Positions 1 through 7,779 of a stretch of 64,000 nt of DNA are shown here, piece after piece. How positions within the stretch are numbered: the stretch's first letter is position 1; each line of letters begins with the position of its first letter. A model generated the notes under the pieces. That model did not search any database and was not told the DNA's origin. It saw only the letters and a list, made by a program, of their open reading frames with translations. Source of the stretch: Skermanella stibiiresistens SB22 (GTDB lineage: Bacteria > Pseudomonadota > Alphaproteobacteria > Azospirillales > Azospirillaceae); contig NZ_AVFL01000002.1 in the NCBI RefSeq assembly GCF_000576635.1, positions 434,001-498,000 of the forward strand, read 5' to 3'. The translations under genes were made by a program, and so were the position numbers.

Positions 1-640
1 CGAGGCCATCGCCTTCATGGAGCAGGCTGCGGACGAGGTGCTGCCGCAGGGTGTCCAGGTCGACTATGCCGGGCAGAGCCGGGAATTCCGCGACGCCGGG
101 TCCAGCCTGATCTTCGTCTTCGTGCTGGCCCTGGGGTTCATCTATCTGGTGCTGGCCGCGCAGTTCGAGAGCTTCGTCAATCCCTTCGTGATCATGCTGA
201 CGGTGCCGCTCTCGATGACCGGCGCCTTGCTGGCCCTCTATCTCACCGGAGGCACCCTCAACGTTTACAGCCAGATCGGGCTGGTGACGCTGGTCGGCTT
301 GATCACCAAGCACGGCATCCTGATCGTCGAATTCGCCAACCAGCTTCAGGACGAGGGCAGGGCCAAGCTGGATGCCGTGATCGAGGCCGCCGTGCTGCGC
401 CTGCGGCCGATCCTGATGACCACTGGCGCCATGGTGCTGGGGGCGCTGCCGCTGGCCCTGGCGACGGGGGCGGGCGCCGAGAGCCGGCAGCAGATCGGTT
501 GGGTGATCGTCGGCGGCATGTCGCTTGGTACGCTGCTGACGCTGTTCGTCGTGCCGACCATGTATACCCTGATGACCCGGCAAAGGTCGGTGGCGCGCCT
601 TGAGGATTTCGAGGCGCCACACGCCGCCCCGGCGGAATAG
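1..640 (+). CDS. RND-family efflux transporter, C-terminal fragment
   Basis: This is the C-terminal part of an inner-membrane RND (AcrB/MexB-type) proton-driven exporter; the window edge cuts the 5' end and the frame is open from base 2. The visible ~210 residues hold the last periplasmic stretch and the final transmembrane block, with hydrophobic segments such as LIFVFVLALGFIYLVLAA and the family-typical FESFVNPFVIMLTVPLS, followed by SQIGLVTLVGLITKHGILIVEFAN and RLRPILMTT. These TM10-TM12 motifs are characteristic of HAE1 multidrug pumps. The stop is TAG at 638-640. The membrane-fusion partner is not in view, so the substrate cannot be named. Confidence 0.9.
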   Translation, partial: EAIAFMEQAADEVLPQGVQVDYAGQSREFRDAGSSLIFVFVLALGFIYLVLAAQFESFVNPFVIMLTVPLSMTGALLALYLTGGTLNVYSQIGLVTLVGLITKHGILIVEFANQLQDEGRAKLDAVIEAAVLRLRPILMTTGAMVLGALPLALATGAGAESRQQIGWVIVGGMSLGTLLTLFVVPTMYTLMTRQRSVARLEDFEAPHAAPAE

Positions 641-788
641 GCTCGCTGGAACGGCCATTGGCCGGTGGCGCGGCGGATCGTTGCTCCCGCGCATTCGCCC
701 TTGCCAGGACGTCCCTGGGTGCGACATGTCTGGCAGGGAATGAGCCGTCGGCGGATCGGCGCCGCGGCAAGGCAAGAGGAGCGACGGT

Positions 789-1115
789 ATGTTCATCGCG
801 ATGAACCGGTTCAAGGTGTTGCCCGGAGCGGAAAGCGATTTCGAGGCGGTCTGGCTGAACCGCGAGAGCCATCTCCACAAGGTCCCCGGCTTCGTCGAGT
901 TCCACATGCTGCGGGGGCCGCAGCGCGACGACCATCGGCTCTACAGCTCCCACACCATTTGGAAGTCCGAGGAGCATTTCCTCGGCTGGACCCGGTCCGA
1001 GGCCTTCCGTGACGCCCACAAGGGGGCCGGCGGCAACAAGCCGATGTATCTGGGTCATCCGGAATTCGAGGGCTTCGAGGTCATCCAGACCGTGACCAAT
1101 CCCAACGCCGACTGA
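789..1115 (+). CDS. IsdG/HmoA-like antibiotic biosynthesis monooxygenase (probable haem-degrading)
   Basis: A 108-residue single-domain ABM-fold protein. Residues N6, W67 and H77 fall at almost the same positions as the IsdG catalytic set (Asn7, Trp67, His77), which supports haem oxygenase or haem-binding activity rather than polyketide oxidation. Family members are small cytoplasmic dimers that open haem to release iron. The ATG at 789 follows an AAGAGGAG-type ribosome binding site. It stands alone between an RND pump gene and a thioredoxin-like gene, with no haem uptake genes nearby. Family call is firm; the haem role is inferred from residue placement. Confidence 0.8.
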   Translation: MFIAMNRFKVLPGAESDFEAVWLNRESHLHKVPGFVEFHMLRGPQRDDHRLYSSHTIWKSEEHFLGWTRSEAFRDAHKGAGGNKPMYLGHPEFEGFEVIQTVTNPNAD

Positions 1116-1135
1116 ATGACGAGGAACTTGTAGAC

Positions 1136-1519
1136 TTGGCCGACGCCCAGCTTTCCGACTTTTTCAATCGTTTTCCGATGCGTCCGATCGCCAGCGCCGA
1201 GCTTGACGCGGCGCTGGCTGAGGAGGCCACGCAGCCTCTGACGATCCTGTTCCTATGGGGGCGGAACTGTCCCAACTGCGACATCGCCAAACGGGCGATG
1301 ATGGTGGCGCCGGAGCGTTTCCAGTTGGCCGACATCCGCTGGTTCCATGACAACGTCTATGATGACTTCGACATGGCGACCCGCTTCGGCGTCCATGGCA
1401 TCCCGGTCTTCTTCCTGTTCCATGGACGCCGGCAGTTGGGCAAGATCACGAGTTGGCCGGGACCCGACGCCTTCCTGGACGTGATCGCCCAGCAACTGCG
1501 CCGGATATCGGCGACCTGA
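1136..1519 (+). CDS. thioredoxin-like protein with CPNC active site
   Basis: 127 residues with a thioredoxin fold. The redox motif CPNC sits at C45-C48 after a central strand (LTILFLWG), and the cis-proline is P90 in GIPVFFLF. There is no signal peptide, so it is probably cytoplasmic. The start is a TTG at 1136, supported by a GAGGAA ribosome binding site about ten bases upstream; no in-frame ATG precedes the fold. CPNC is not the CGPC of housekeeping TrxA, so a specialised reductase or thiol chaperone is likely. It lies close to a cluster that looks concerned with reactive sulfur, which may be its context. Confidence 0.8.
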   Translation: MADAQLSDFFNRFPMRPIASAELDAALAEEATQPLTILFLWGRNCPNCDIAKRAMMVAPERFQLADIRWFHDNVYDDFDMATRFGVHGIPVFFLFHGRRQLGKITSWPGPDAFLDVIAQQLRRISAT

Positions 1520-1537
1520 GACTCGGCAGCGCGGGCC

Positions 1538-1738
1538 TCAGCCGTGCTTCATCGGACAGGTGCGGAGGCCCAGCAGGACATAGGCCGGGCAGAAGCCGAC
1601 GAAGGCTGTCAGCAGCGGTACGACGCCGATCCAACCCCAAGGTGTCTGCGGGCCGACGAAGACCAGGGAGATCAGGACGAGGCCGGCGACGATCCGCAGC
1701 GCGCGGTCTATCGTTCCGAGATTCTTTGGCAGGGACAT
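1538..1738 (-). CDS. DUF2892 (YgaP-type) small membrane protein
   Basis: A 66-residue protein with two transmembrane segments (ALRIVAGLVLISLVFVG and WIGVVPLLTAFVGFCPAY), the hallmarks of DUF2892, which also forms the membrane tail of the YgaP rhodanese. The start MSLPKNLGTIDR is typical for the family, and the conserved GFCPAY..LG..TC pattern is present with two cysteines. It lies downstream of the Crp/Fnr regulator on the same strand with an 84-bp gap. DUF2892 proteins often accompany sulfur-transfer genes, matching the YeeE/YedE pair nearby. Its molecular role is not known. Confidence 0.8.
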   Translation of the reverse strand: MSLPKNLGTIDRALRIVAGLVLISLVFVGPQTPWGWIGVVPLLTAFVGFCPAYVLLGLRTCPMKHG

Positions 1739-1822
1739 GGCGGTTTTCCTCTCGTTTCAGGGGCCGTGTCGAGAGGATCGCCCGTCGCCGTCACCCGCTC
1801 AGTGACTAAGTCACCATGAGGT

Positions 1823-2494
1823 TCAGCCAGACGCGGCCGCGGCGAGATCACGCAGGCCGGCGGTATCCAGCACCTCCAGCCGGCCCCGGCCAAGCCCGAC
1901 CAGCCCGAGGCGCTCGAACTCCTTCAACTGCCGGCTGACGACCTCCCGCGCCGTCCCAAGCTCGGTGGCGAGCACCTGATGCGTCAGGGGCACCGTGCCC
2001 CCCACCGGGGCGTGCCGGATCAAGGCTTCGGCCAACCGGCACTCGATCCGGCCGAACGCGACCTCGCTGACCAAACGCATCAGATCGGTCAGCCGAGTCC
2101 CGAAGCCATGGAACACGAAATCCCGAAAAACCGGAGACGCCGCGACCAGCGCGTCGAACGCCGGTTTCGCCAAGGCCACCGCGGACACGGCGGTTTCGGT
2201 CACCCCCTCCGCGCTGTAGTCCTCCCGGCCGATCAGGCAGGAGGTGGTCAGGATGCAGGTCGAGCCGGCGGTGACCCGGTACAGCACGATCTCGCGCCCC
2301 AGTTCTGACAGCAGATGCACCCGGACGGATCCCGCCAGCACGATCAGGAAGTTGGCGCAGACATCGCCGGGCCGGAACAGCACGGTGCCGGGCTTCAACT
2401 CGACCCGGGCCGCCTCGCGGGAGAGGAGGGCACGGGCCGGCTCGTCGAGCGGCCGAAGGTCCGGCAGCGCCTCGAGCCAGCCTGTCTCGGTCAT
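1823..2494 (-). CDS. Crp/Fnr family transcriptional regulator
   Basis: 223 residues: an N-terminal cyclic-nucleotide-binding-like beta barrel (about 10-125), a dimerisation helix, and a C-terminal winged helix-turn-helix (LTHQVLATELGTAREVVSRQ, about 165-195). The ATG at 2494 lies one base after the TGA of the upstream AhpD-like gene, so the two are co-transcribed and probably translationally coupled. Cysteines at 46, 80 and 86 (the last two in TCILTTSC) are not the Fnr [4Fe-4S] arrangement, but could make the sensor thiol- or redox-responsive; that is inference. The frame remains open further upstream, but that stretch is antisense to the neighbour's coding sequence. Confidence 0.88.
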   Translation of the reverse strand: MTETGWLEALPDLRPLDEPARALLSREAARVELKPGTVLFRPGDVCANFLIVLAGSVRVHLLSELGREIVLYRVTAGSTCILTTSCLIGREDYSAEGVTETAVSAVALAKPAFDALVAASPVFRDFVFHGFGTRLTDLMRLVSEVAFGRIECRLAEALIRHAPVGGTVPLTHQVLATELGTAREVVSRQLKEFERLGLVGLGRGRLEVLDTAGLRDLAAAASG

Positions 2495-2495
2495 G

Positions 2496-2855
2496 TCAGG
2501 CGCCACGAGCCTTGGCATCGCGGAACTCGTCATAGGCCTCCAGGGCCTGGGCGGCGTACATGACGCTCGGACCGGCGCCCATGTAGACCGCCATACCCAT
2601 CGTCTCCAGAACCTCCTGGCGGGTGGCGCCCTGCTTGACGGCCGCCTCGGCGTGGAAGGCGACGCAGCCATCGCAGCGCGTGGCGACGGCGATCGCCAAG
2701 GCAATGAGTTCCTTCGTCTTGGTGTCGAGCGCGTCCGCCTTCAGCGCGGCCTGCGCCATCGCGGAGAAGCCCTTCATGACCTCAGGCGCTCCGCCCCGCA
2801 GTTCCTTGATGGCGGCGGACAGTTCCACGGTGGTGTTGGTCCAGCTTTCGGACAT
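2496..2855 (-). CDS. carboxymuconolactone decarboxylase/AhpD-like protein
   Basis: 119 residues of the CMD/AhpD fold. The AhpD-type active-site pattern E-x11-C-x2-C-x3-H is complete: E49, C61, C64 and H68 (CDGCVAFH). Such proteins act as alkylhydroperoxidases or disulfide reductases; no CMD lactone-decarboxylase context exists here, so a peroxidase or thiol role is favoured. The start ATG at 2855 follows GGAGAT. It is the first gene of a minus-strand unit with the Crp/Fnr regulator and is divergent from the YeeE/YedE genes across 104 bp. Confidence 0.88.
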   Translation of the reverse strand: MSESWTNTTVELSAAIKELRGGAPEVMKGFSAMAQAALKADALDTKTKELIALAIAVATRCDGCVAFHAEAAVKQGATRQEVLETMGMAVYMGAGPSVMYAAQALEAYDEFRDAKARGA

Positions 2856-2959
2856 GACGGATCTCCTTGGTTCGACTGCGACGATGAAAGGATCGCGCTT
2901 GTCACGCTAACGTTTTATGATATATGATGCAAGTATCAATTATGATCGGGTAATGCATC
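2856..2959. promoter_or_regulatory. AT-rich divergent promoter region of the sulfur-response genes
   Basis: This 104-bp spacer is strikingly AT-rich for the genome between 2910 and 2950. It holds three direct TATGAT copies (2916-2921, 2923-2928, 2941-2946) and a dyad TGATA-N11-TATCA (2918-2938). Both a Crp/Fnr-type protein and an ArsR-type repressor are encoded next to it, and either could bind here. BigR-like repressors are known to use AT-rich imperfect palindromes over promoters. The binding assignment is inference. Confidence 0.5.
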
Positions 2960-3397
2960 ATGGATGGATTCACGCCGGCATCTTCGGCGATGGGCGGCGC
3001 GTTGATAGGTGCCGCCGCCGTGGCGCTCTGGTTGGGCGTCGGGAGGATCATGGGTATCAGCGGCATCGTGGGGGGCATTCTCGCCAGTATGGCGGGAGGG
3101 GAAAAACATGATCTGGGTTGGCGCGCGGCCTTTCTGGTGGGATTGCTTGCCGCTCCGATCCTCGTCGATACGGTGGGCGGAATCGTTGAACCCGCACCTT
3201 CCGACGCACCGGCCCTGGTGCTGATCGCAGCTGGCTTGCTGGTGGGTTTCGGCACACGTCTCGGCGCTGGCTGCACCAGTGGGCATGGCGTTTGCGGACT
3301 GGCCCGAGCCTCCAAGCGATCCGTGGTCGCGACCAGCCTGTTCATGACGACCGCCGTGGCGGTCGTCTTCATCACGCGCCACGTGTTGGGAGCTTGA
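2960..3397 (+). CDS. YeeE/YedE family sulfur-transport membrane protein (first half)
   Basis: 145 residues with four or so membrane segments and the family signature GAGCTSGHGVCGLAR near residues 102-116, whose cysteines are thought to relay sulfur species across the inner membrane (as in YeeE thiosulfate uptake). It is half the length of single-chain YeeE and is followed 5 bp later by a second, complementary half, the arrangement described as PmpA/PmpB. The next gene is an ArsR repressor with BigR-type cysteines. Thiosulfate, sulfite or persulfide transport is likely; the substrate is not determined. Confidence 0.85.
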   Translation: MDGFTPASSAMGGALIGAAAVALWLGVGRIMGISGIVGGILASMAGGEKHDLGWRAAFLVGLLAAPILVDTVGGIVEPAPSDAPALVLIAAGLLVGFGTRLGAGCTSGHGVCGLARASKRSVVATSLFMTTAVAVVFITRHVLGA

Positions 3398-3402
3398 TTA
3401 TC

Positions 3403-3825
3403 ATGGCTTCGCTATTCGTTGGATTGGCGGCCGGGTTGCTGTTCGGTGCCGGACTGGTGATCTCCGGAATGATTGGACCGGCCAAGGTCCTGGCGTTCCT
3501 GGATATCGCCGGTGATTGGGACCCGAGCCTGGCTTTCGTCATGGCGGCGGCGATCCCGGTCACCGCCCTCGGTTTCAAGCTGGCGCGCCGGCGCGATGGC
3601 CCCCTCCGCGGCGACCGCTTCTCGGCGCCGACTCGGACGGCGGTCGACGGCAAGCTGATCCTGGGAGCCCTACTGTTCGGAGCGGGCTGGGGGTTGGTCG
3701 GCTATTGTCCGGGTCCAGCGCTGGCGGCCTTGGTTTACGGTCAGTCCGCCACCTGGATCTTCGTCGTCGCCATGGCGGTCGGTATGGTGGCCCACGATTT
3801 TTCGTCCTGGAGGCGGAACGGTTGA
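3403..3825 (+). CDS. YeeE/YedE family sulfur-transport membrane protein (second half, DUF6691-like)
   Basis: 140 residues, hydrophobic, starting MASLFVGLAAGLLFGAGL and carrying the second-half signature GWGLVGYCPGPALAAL with one conserved cysteine. It starts five bases after the stop of the first-half gene, so the two halves are expected to be made together and to form one pseudo-symmetric channel. The ATG at 3403 is chosen because earlier in-frame codons overlap the first gene and do not encode family-like sequence. It is probably in one operon with the ArsR regulator that starts 49 bp downstream. Confidence 0.83.
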   Translation: MASLFVGLAAGLLFGAGLVISGMIGPAKVLAFLDIAGDWDPSLAFVMAAAIPVTALGFKLARRRDGPLRGDRFSAPTRTAVDGKLILGALLFGAGWGLVGYCPGPALAALVYGQSATWIFVVAMAVGMVAHDFSSWRRNG

Positions 3826-3874
3826 TTGGGCTCGTGACGCGGCGGAGTGTCGCGCGTTAGGGTCGGAGAGGGAT

Positions 3875-4234
3875 TTGGTATCACGGGAACTGGATTTGGC
3901 GATGGAGACTGAAGCGGACGCCTCCCTGGTCGACGCGGCCTTGCTCGAGGCCAACGCCGCCGAGGCGGAGGTCTTCCTCCGCTCGATCGCGAGCCGTCAC
4001 CGGTTGATGATCCTCTGCCGTCTGCTCGACGGCGAGGCCGCCGTCGGCGACCTGCTGCGGACGCTCGGCCTGACCCAATCGAACCTGTCCCGGCATCTGG
4101 CGCTGCTTCGTGAGGAGGGCTTGGTCGCGACCCGGCGCGAGGGCACCGTCATCCATTACCGCATCACCTCGGAGAAGGTGCGGCCGATCCTGGCCGAACT
4201 ACAACGCCAGTTCTGTCCGCCTCCCGTTTCCTGA
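3875..4234 (+). CDS. ArsR family repressor of BigR/SqrR type (persulfide sensor candidate)
   Basis: 119 residues with a winged helix-turn-helix (VGDLLRTLGLTQSNLSRHLA, about 57-76). Two cysteines, C48 and C114, lie 66 residues apart, exactly the spacing of the C41/C107 pair in Rhodobacter SqrR, which forms a tetrasulfide with persulfides and then releases DNA. The TTG at 3875 has a good GGAGAGG site. An alternative ATG at 3902 would give 110 residues and place the cysteines at 39 and 105, even closer to SqrR numbering. Its position after the YeeE/YedE pair matches BigR-controlled operons. No persulfide dioxygenase or SQR gene is in the window. Confidence 0.85.
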   Translation: MVSRELDLAMETEADASLVDAALLEANAAEAEVFLRSIASRHRLMILCRLLDGEAAVGDLLRTLGLTQSNLSRHLALLREEGLVATRREGTVIHYRITSEKVRPILAELQRQFCPPPVS

Positions 4235-4242
4235 ACGACGGC

Positions 4243-4881
4243 CTAGAACAACATGGTCGTGTGCTGGGCCACTTCCTGGCTGCCGCGGTAGATCATCTCG
4301 GCCGCGACATAGGTGATGATCGCGAGGCCGAACCAGCCGATCCAGCGGTGGCGATGCAGGATTTGGGCGATCAGGTTGGCGGCGGCTCCCATCAATGCCA
4401 CCGACAGCAGCAATCCGATCACCAAGACCACCGGGTGCTCCTTGGCGGCGCCGGCGACCGCCAGCACGTTGTCGAGCGACATGGAGACATCGGCGACCAC
4501 GATCTGCCAGATGGCGGCGCCGATGGTCTTCGTCTTGCCGGACGCCGAAGCGTTCCGTTCCAGCGCACCGTCGGGGGATGTTTCATCCTTCCCACGCTCC
4601 CGCAACTCGCGGAACATCTTCCAGCACACCCATAGCAACAGGATACCACCGGCCAAGGTCAGGCCGATGATCGCCAGAAGCTGTGTCGTCACCAGGGCGA
4701 AGAAGATGCGCAGGATGATGGCGGCGCCGATGCCCCAGAAGATCACCTTGCGGCGTTGATCCGCCGGCACCCCGGCGGCCGCCATGCCGACGACGATGGC
4801 GTTGTCGCCGGCCAGCACCAGATCGATCGCGATCACCTGGCCCAAGGCGATCAGCTGCGGCCACAGCCCAAAATCTTCCAC
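4243..4881 (-). CDS. TerC/YjbE family integral membrane protein
   Basis: About 212 residues of TerC-family membrane protein. Both signature segments are present: IAIDLVLAGDNAIVVGMAA near the N-terminus and VVADVSMSLDNVLAVAGAA after a charged central loop; their Asp/Asn residues are thought to bind metal. Family members export Mn or load it onto exoenzymes, or act in tellurite and metal stress. I prefer the GTG at 4881 (preceded by AAGGA) because family members begin close to the first signature; a TTG at 4941 would add 20 atypical residues. It converges with the ArsR gene, with 8 bp between stops. Confidence 0.8.
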   Translation of the reverse strand: MEDFGLWPQLIALGQVIAIDLVLAGDNAIVVGMAAAGVPADQRRKVIFWGIGAAIILRIFFALVTTQLLAIIGLTLAGGILLLWVCWKMFRELRERGKDETSPDGALERNASASGKTKTIGAAIWQIVVADVSMSLDNVLAVAGAAKEHPVVLVIGLLLSVALMGAAANLIAQILHRHRWIGWFGLAIITYVAAEMIYRGSQEVAQHTTMLF

Positions 4882-4950
4882 TTCCCGGTTTTCCTTGTTT
4901 GAGGCGTGGCCGCCGATATCAAAGCTCGGCTTACAGTTCAACCGGGGAAA

Positions 4951-5139
4951 TCAGGGGACTGGTTTGTCTTTGGTTGGAGGCTCGCTTGAAGGGTGAAATA
5001 CGTCGGCGGCCTCGCGCAAGCCGCGTTCGATCGCCGAGGGTGGCGTCCGGAGCCCGGATCCTGGTCCGGGAATGTCATCGCCAGGGGGTGGCTCGGGAGT
5101 CGTGGTCGGAACGTCCTTGGGGGCCTCGTCGCCGTTCAT
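4951..5139 (-). CDS. small proline-rich hypothetical protein
   Basis: A 62-residue protein, very rich in proline and acidic residues, with no membrane segment and no family I recognise. It is called mainly because ATG 5139 is preceded by an excellent ribosome binding site (GGAGGAAACGAC) and the frame is closed on both sides. It lies between TerC and secDF on the same strand, so it may be co-transcribed with terC. The sequence looks intrinsically disordered apart from a short helix, AIERGLREAADVFH. Function unknown. Confidence 0.55.
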   Translation of the reverse strand: MNGDEAPKDVPTTTPEPPPGDDIPGPGSGLRTPPSAIERGLREAADVFHPSSEPPTKDKPVP

Positions 5140-5225
5140 GTCGTTTCCTCCGCGCTGTCACCTGTCGGGCCGAGGGATTGTCGGCCCGATAGGTTAAACA
5201 ACCGAGCGGGATGAAAGCTCCCTGG

Positions 5226-7766
5226 TCAGGGAACGCTCGACGTCCCGGTTTCCGGCGCGGCGGGTCCGGCGGTTTCCGCCGCGTTCCGCCGCAGACGGTG
5301 CTCGCCGAGATAGAGCAGGATCGGCGCCGCGATGAAGATCGACGACGAGGTCGCCAGCACCACGCCGAACAGCAGAACGATGGCGAATTCCTGGAGCGCC
5401 TCGCCGCCGAACAGGGCCAGCGGCAGGGTCGCCAGAAAGATCGCGACCGAGGTGCCGATCGTCCGGCCCAGGGTTTCGTTGATGCTGCGGTCGATCAACT
5501 CGCCCAGGGGCATCTTACGGTAGAGCCTCAAGTTCTCGCGGACACGGTCGTAGACGACGACCTTGTCGTTGATCGAGTAGCCCATGATCGTCAGGATCGC
5601 CGCGATGGCGGTCAGGTTGAACTGCATGCCGGTCAGCGCGAAGAACCCGATCGTCTTTGTCACGTCGAGCAGCATGGTGATGACCGCGCCGACGCCGAAC
5701 TGCCATTCGAAGCGGAACCAGATGTAGATCAGCATCGCGATGGCGGCGAGGCCGAGCGCCAGCATGCCCTGGTGGAACAGCTCGCCACTGACCGAGGCTC
5801 CGACCGATTCGACCCGCCGGATCGTCGTGCCGGGGAACTCGGACGTCAGCTTGTCCTGAACGGCCTTGACCGCCTGCTGCTGGGCCGCCTCGTTGCCGGG
5901 CTGACGCTCGAACCGGATCAGCACGTCGGTCGGCTGGCCGAACTGCTGGAGCTGGACGGGTCCCAGGTTGAGCTGGGCCAAGCTCTCGCGGAGCTCGGGG
6001 AAATCGGCGGGCTGTTCGGTGCGGATCTCGATCACGATGCCGCCGGCGAAATCGACGCCGTAATTGAGCCCCGGCTTGAAGAACAGGCCGATCGACGCGA
6101 GGCTGAGCAGGACAGAAACGATCAGGCCGATCCGCTTGCCGCGCATGAAGTGGATCTTGGTGTCATCCGGGGCCAGCCGGAAGCCGGTGGTGACCGACAG
6201 CACCTTCGGCCGGACCCGCTTCAGCCATGTCACCATCTGAAGACGCGCCACGACCGTCGCCGTGAACATCGAGGTGATGATGCCCAGGCTGATGGTGACC
6301 GCGAAGCCGCGGATGGTGCCGGTGCCGACGGCGTAGAGCAGCACCATCTTGATCAGCGTCGTCAGATTGCTGTCGACGATGGTGGCGAAGGCGCGGGTGA
6401 AGCCGGTTTCCATGGCGGCGAAGGCCGACCGGCCCCGGCGAGACTCCTCGCGTATGCGTTCGTTGATCAGGATGTTGGCGTCGACCGACATGCCGAGCGT
6501 CAACAGGATGCCGGCGATGCCCGGTAGCGTCAGGGTCGCCTGGAGCACGGACAGGCAGGCGACCGTCAGGAACAGGTTGAAGATCAGCGCCACGTTGGCG
6601 AAGACGCCGAACAGCCCGTAGGACATGATCATGTAGCTGACCACCAGCACGAAGCCGACGATACAGGCGATGATGCCGGCCCGGATCGAATCGGCGCCGA
6701 GATCCGGCCCGATCGTCCGTTCCTCGATGATCGTCAGCGGCGCGGGGAGTGCTCCGGCGCGTAGCAGGACGGCGAGGTCGTTGGCCGACTGGGTGGTGAA
6801 GTTACCGCTGATCTGGCCTCGGCCGCCGGTGATCGGCTCGCGGATGACCGGGGCGCTGATCACCTTGCCGTCGAGCACGATGGCGAAGGGCCGGCCGACG
6901 TTCTGCCGCGTGATTTCGCCGAAGCGCCGGGCGCCCGGCCCGTCGAACTCGAAGTTGACCACCCAGGTGCCGCTGCGCTGGTCCTGTCCGGGGCGGGCGT
7001 CGAGCAGACTGGCACCATCGACCTCGATCTTGCGGCGAACCAGATATTGCTGTCCGCGCGATGCCGGATCGACCGACGGCAGCCATTGGGTGCCCGGAGG
7101 GGCGGCGCTGCCGGGGGCCACCGTCTCGTCGCCCAGCAGGTGGAAGGTCATCTTGGCGGTCTGGCCAAGCAGGCGCTTGACTCGGTCGGGATCGCTCACG
7201 CCCGGCAGCTGGACCAGGATGCGGTTGCTGCCCTGACGCGCGATCACCGGTTCGTTGACGCCGGTCTCGTCGATCCGTCGGCGGACGATCTCGATCGACT
7301 GCTCGACCGCGCGCGACGCCCGGTCGCTGACGGCGGCGTCGGTGAAGTCCAGCCGGACCCGGCCATTGTCGGACGAGAAGGCGAAATCCCGCTGCGTCTG
7401 GCTGACGCCGGTGCCGAGCAGATCGCCCAGCGCCGCGCGCGCGGCCTCCGACTGTCCGGGATCCGGCAGCGTGAAGGTGACCGCCCGGTCGCGGACCGCC
7501 AGGTCGGTGTAGCGGATGTTCGCCGTCCGCAGGCCCGTCCGCACGTTGTCGAGAGCGCTTTCCAGCCGCTCGCGGACGACGCTGTCCATGTCGACCTCGA
7601 GCAGCAGGTAGGAGCCGCCCTGGAGGTCGAGGCCGAGATTGACGCGATGCTGACCCAACCAGTTGGGCAGCACTCCCTGCGGGATGAAGTTCGGCAGCGT
7701 GAACAGGACGCCCAGCGCGCAGACCGCCGCGATCATCCAGATCTTCGCCTTGGAGAAATGAAGCAT
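5226..7766 (-). CDS. secDF: protein translocase subunits SecD and SecF, fused
   Basis: 846 residues in one open frame joining SecD (about 1-520) and SecF (about 530-846). SecD features: an N-terminal membrane anchor, NLGLDLQGGSYLLLEVDM, the large periplasmic domain, and GIAGILLTLGMSVDANILI in the membrane block. SecF features: NYGVDFAGGIVIEI and AILTIMGYSINDKVVVYDRV. SecDF uses the proton gradient to pull secreted proteins from the SecYEG channel. Many proteobacteria keep secD and secF separate; here no stop or start separates them. No yajC lies directly upstream; the next upstream gene is a YqaA-type membrane protein 13 bp away. Confidence 0.95.
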   Translation of the reverse strand: MLHFSKAKIWMIAAVCALGVLFTLPNFIPQGVLPNWLGQHRVNLGLDLQGGSYLLLEVDMDSVVRERLESALDNVRTGLRTANIRYTDLAVRDRAVTFTLPDPGQSEAARAALGDLLGTGVSQTQRDFAFSSDNGRVRLDFTDAAVSDRASRAVEQSIEIVRRRIDETGVNEPVIARQGSNRILVQLPGVSDPDRVKRLLGQTAKMTFHLLGDETVAPGSAAPPGTQWLPSVDPASRGQQYLVRRKIEVDGASLLDARPGQDQRSGTWVVNFEFDGPGARRFGEITRQNVGRPFAIVLDGKVISAPVIREPITGGRGQISGNFTTQSANDLAVLLRAGALPAPLTIIEERTIGPDLGADSIRAGIIACIVGFVLVVSYMIMSYGLFGVFANVALIFNLFLTVACLSVLQATLTLPGIAGILLTLGMSVDANILINERIREESRRGRSAFAAMETGFTRAFATIVDSNLTTLIKMVLLYAVGTGTIRGFAVTISLGIITSMFTATVVARLQMVTWLKRVRPKVLSVTTGFRLAPDDTKIHFMRGKRIGLIVSVLLSLASIGLFFKPGLNYGVDFAGGIVIEIRTEQPADFPELRESLAQLNLGPVQLQQFGQPTDVLIRFERQPGNEAAQQQAVKAVQDKLTSEFPGTTIRRVESVGASVSGELFHQGMLALGLAAIAMLIYIWFRFEWQFGVGAVITMLLDVTKTIGFFALTGMQFNLTAIAAILTIMGYSINDKVVVYDRVRENLRLYRKMPLGELIDRSINETLGRTIGTSVAIFLATLPLALFGGEALQEFAIVLLFGVVLATSSSIFIAAPILLYLGEHRLRRNAAETAGPAAPETGTSSVP

Positions 7767-7779
7767 GGTGGGGTTTTCC

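Noticed and set aside
5211..6527. 438-codon open frame antisense to secDF
   Set aside because: Composition (Asp/Arg/Gln repeats) is typical of a reverse-frame shadow; no ribosome binding site context.
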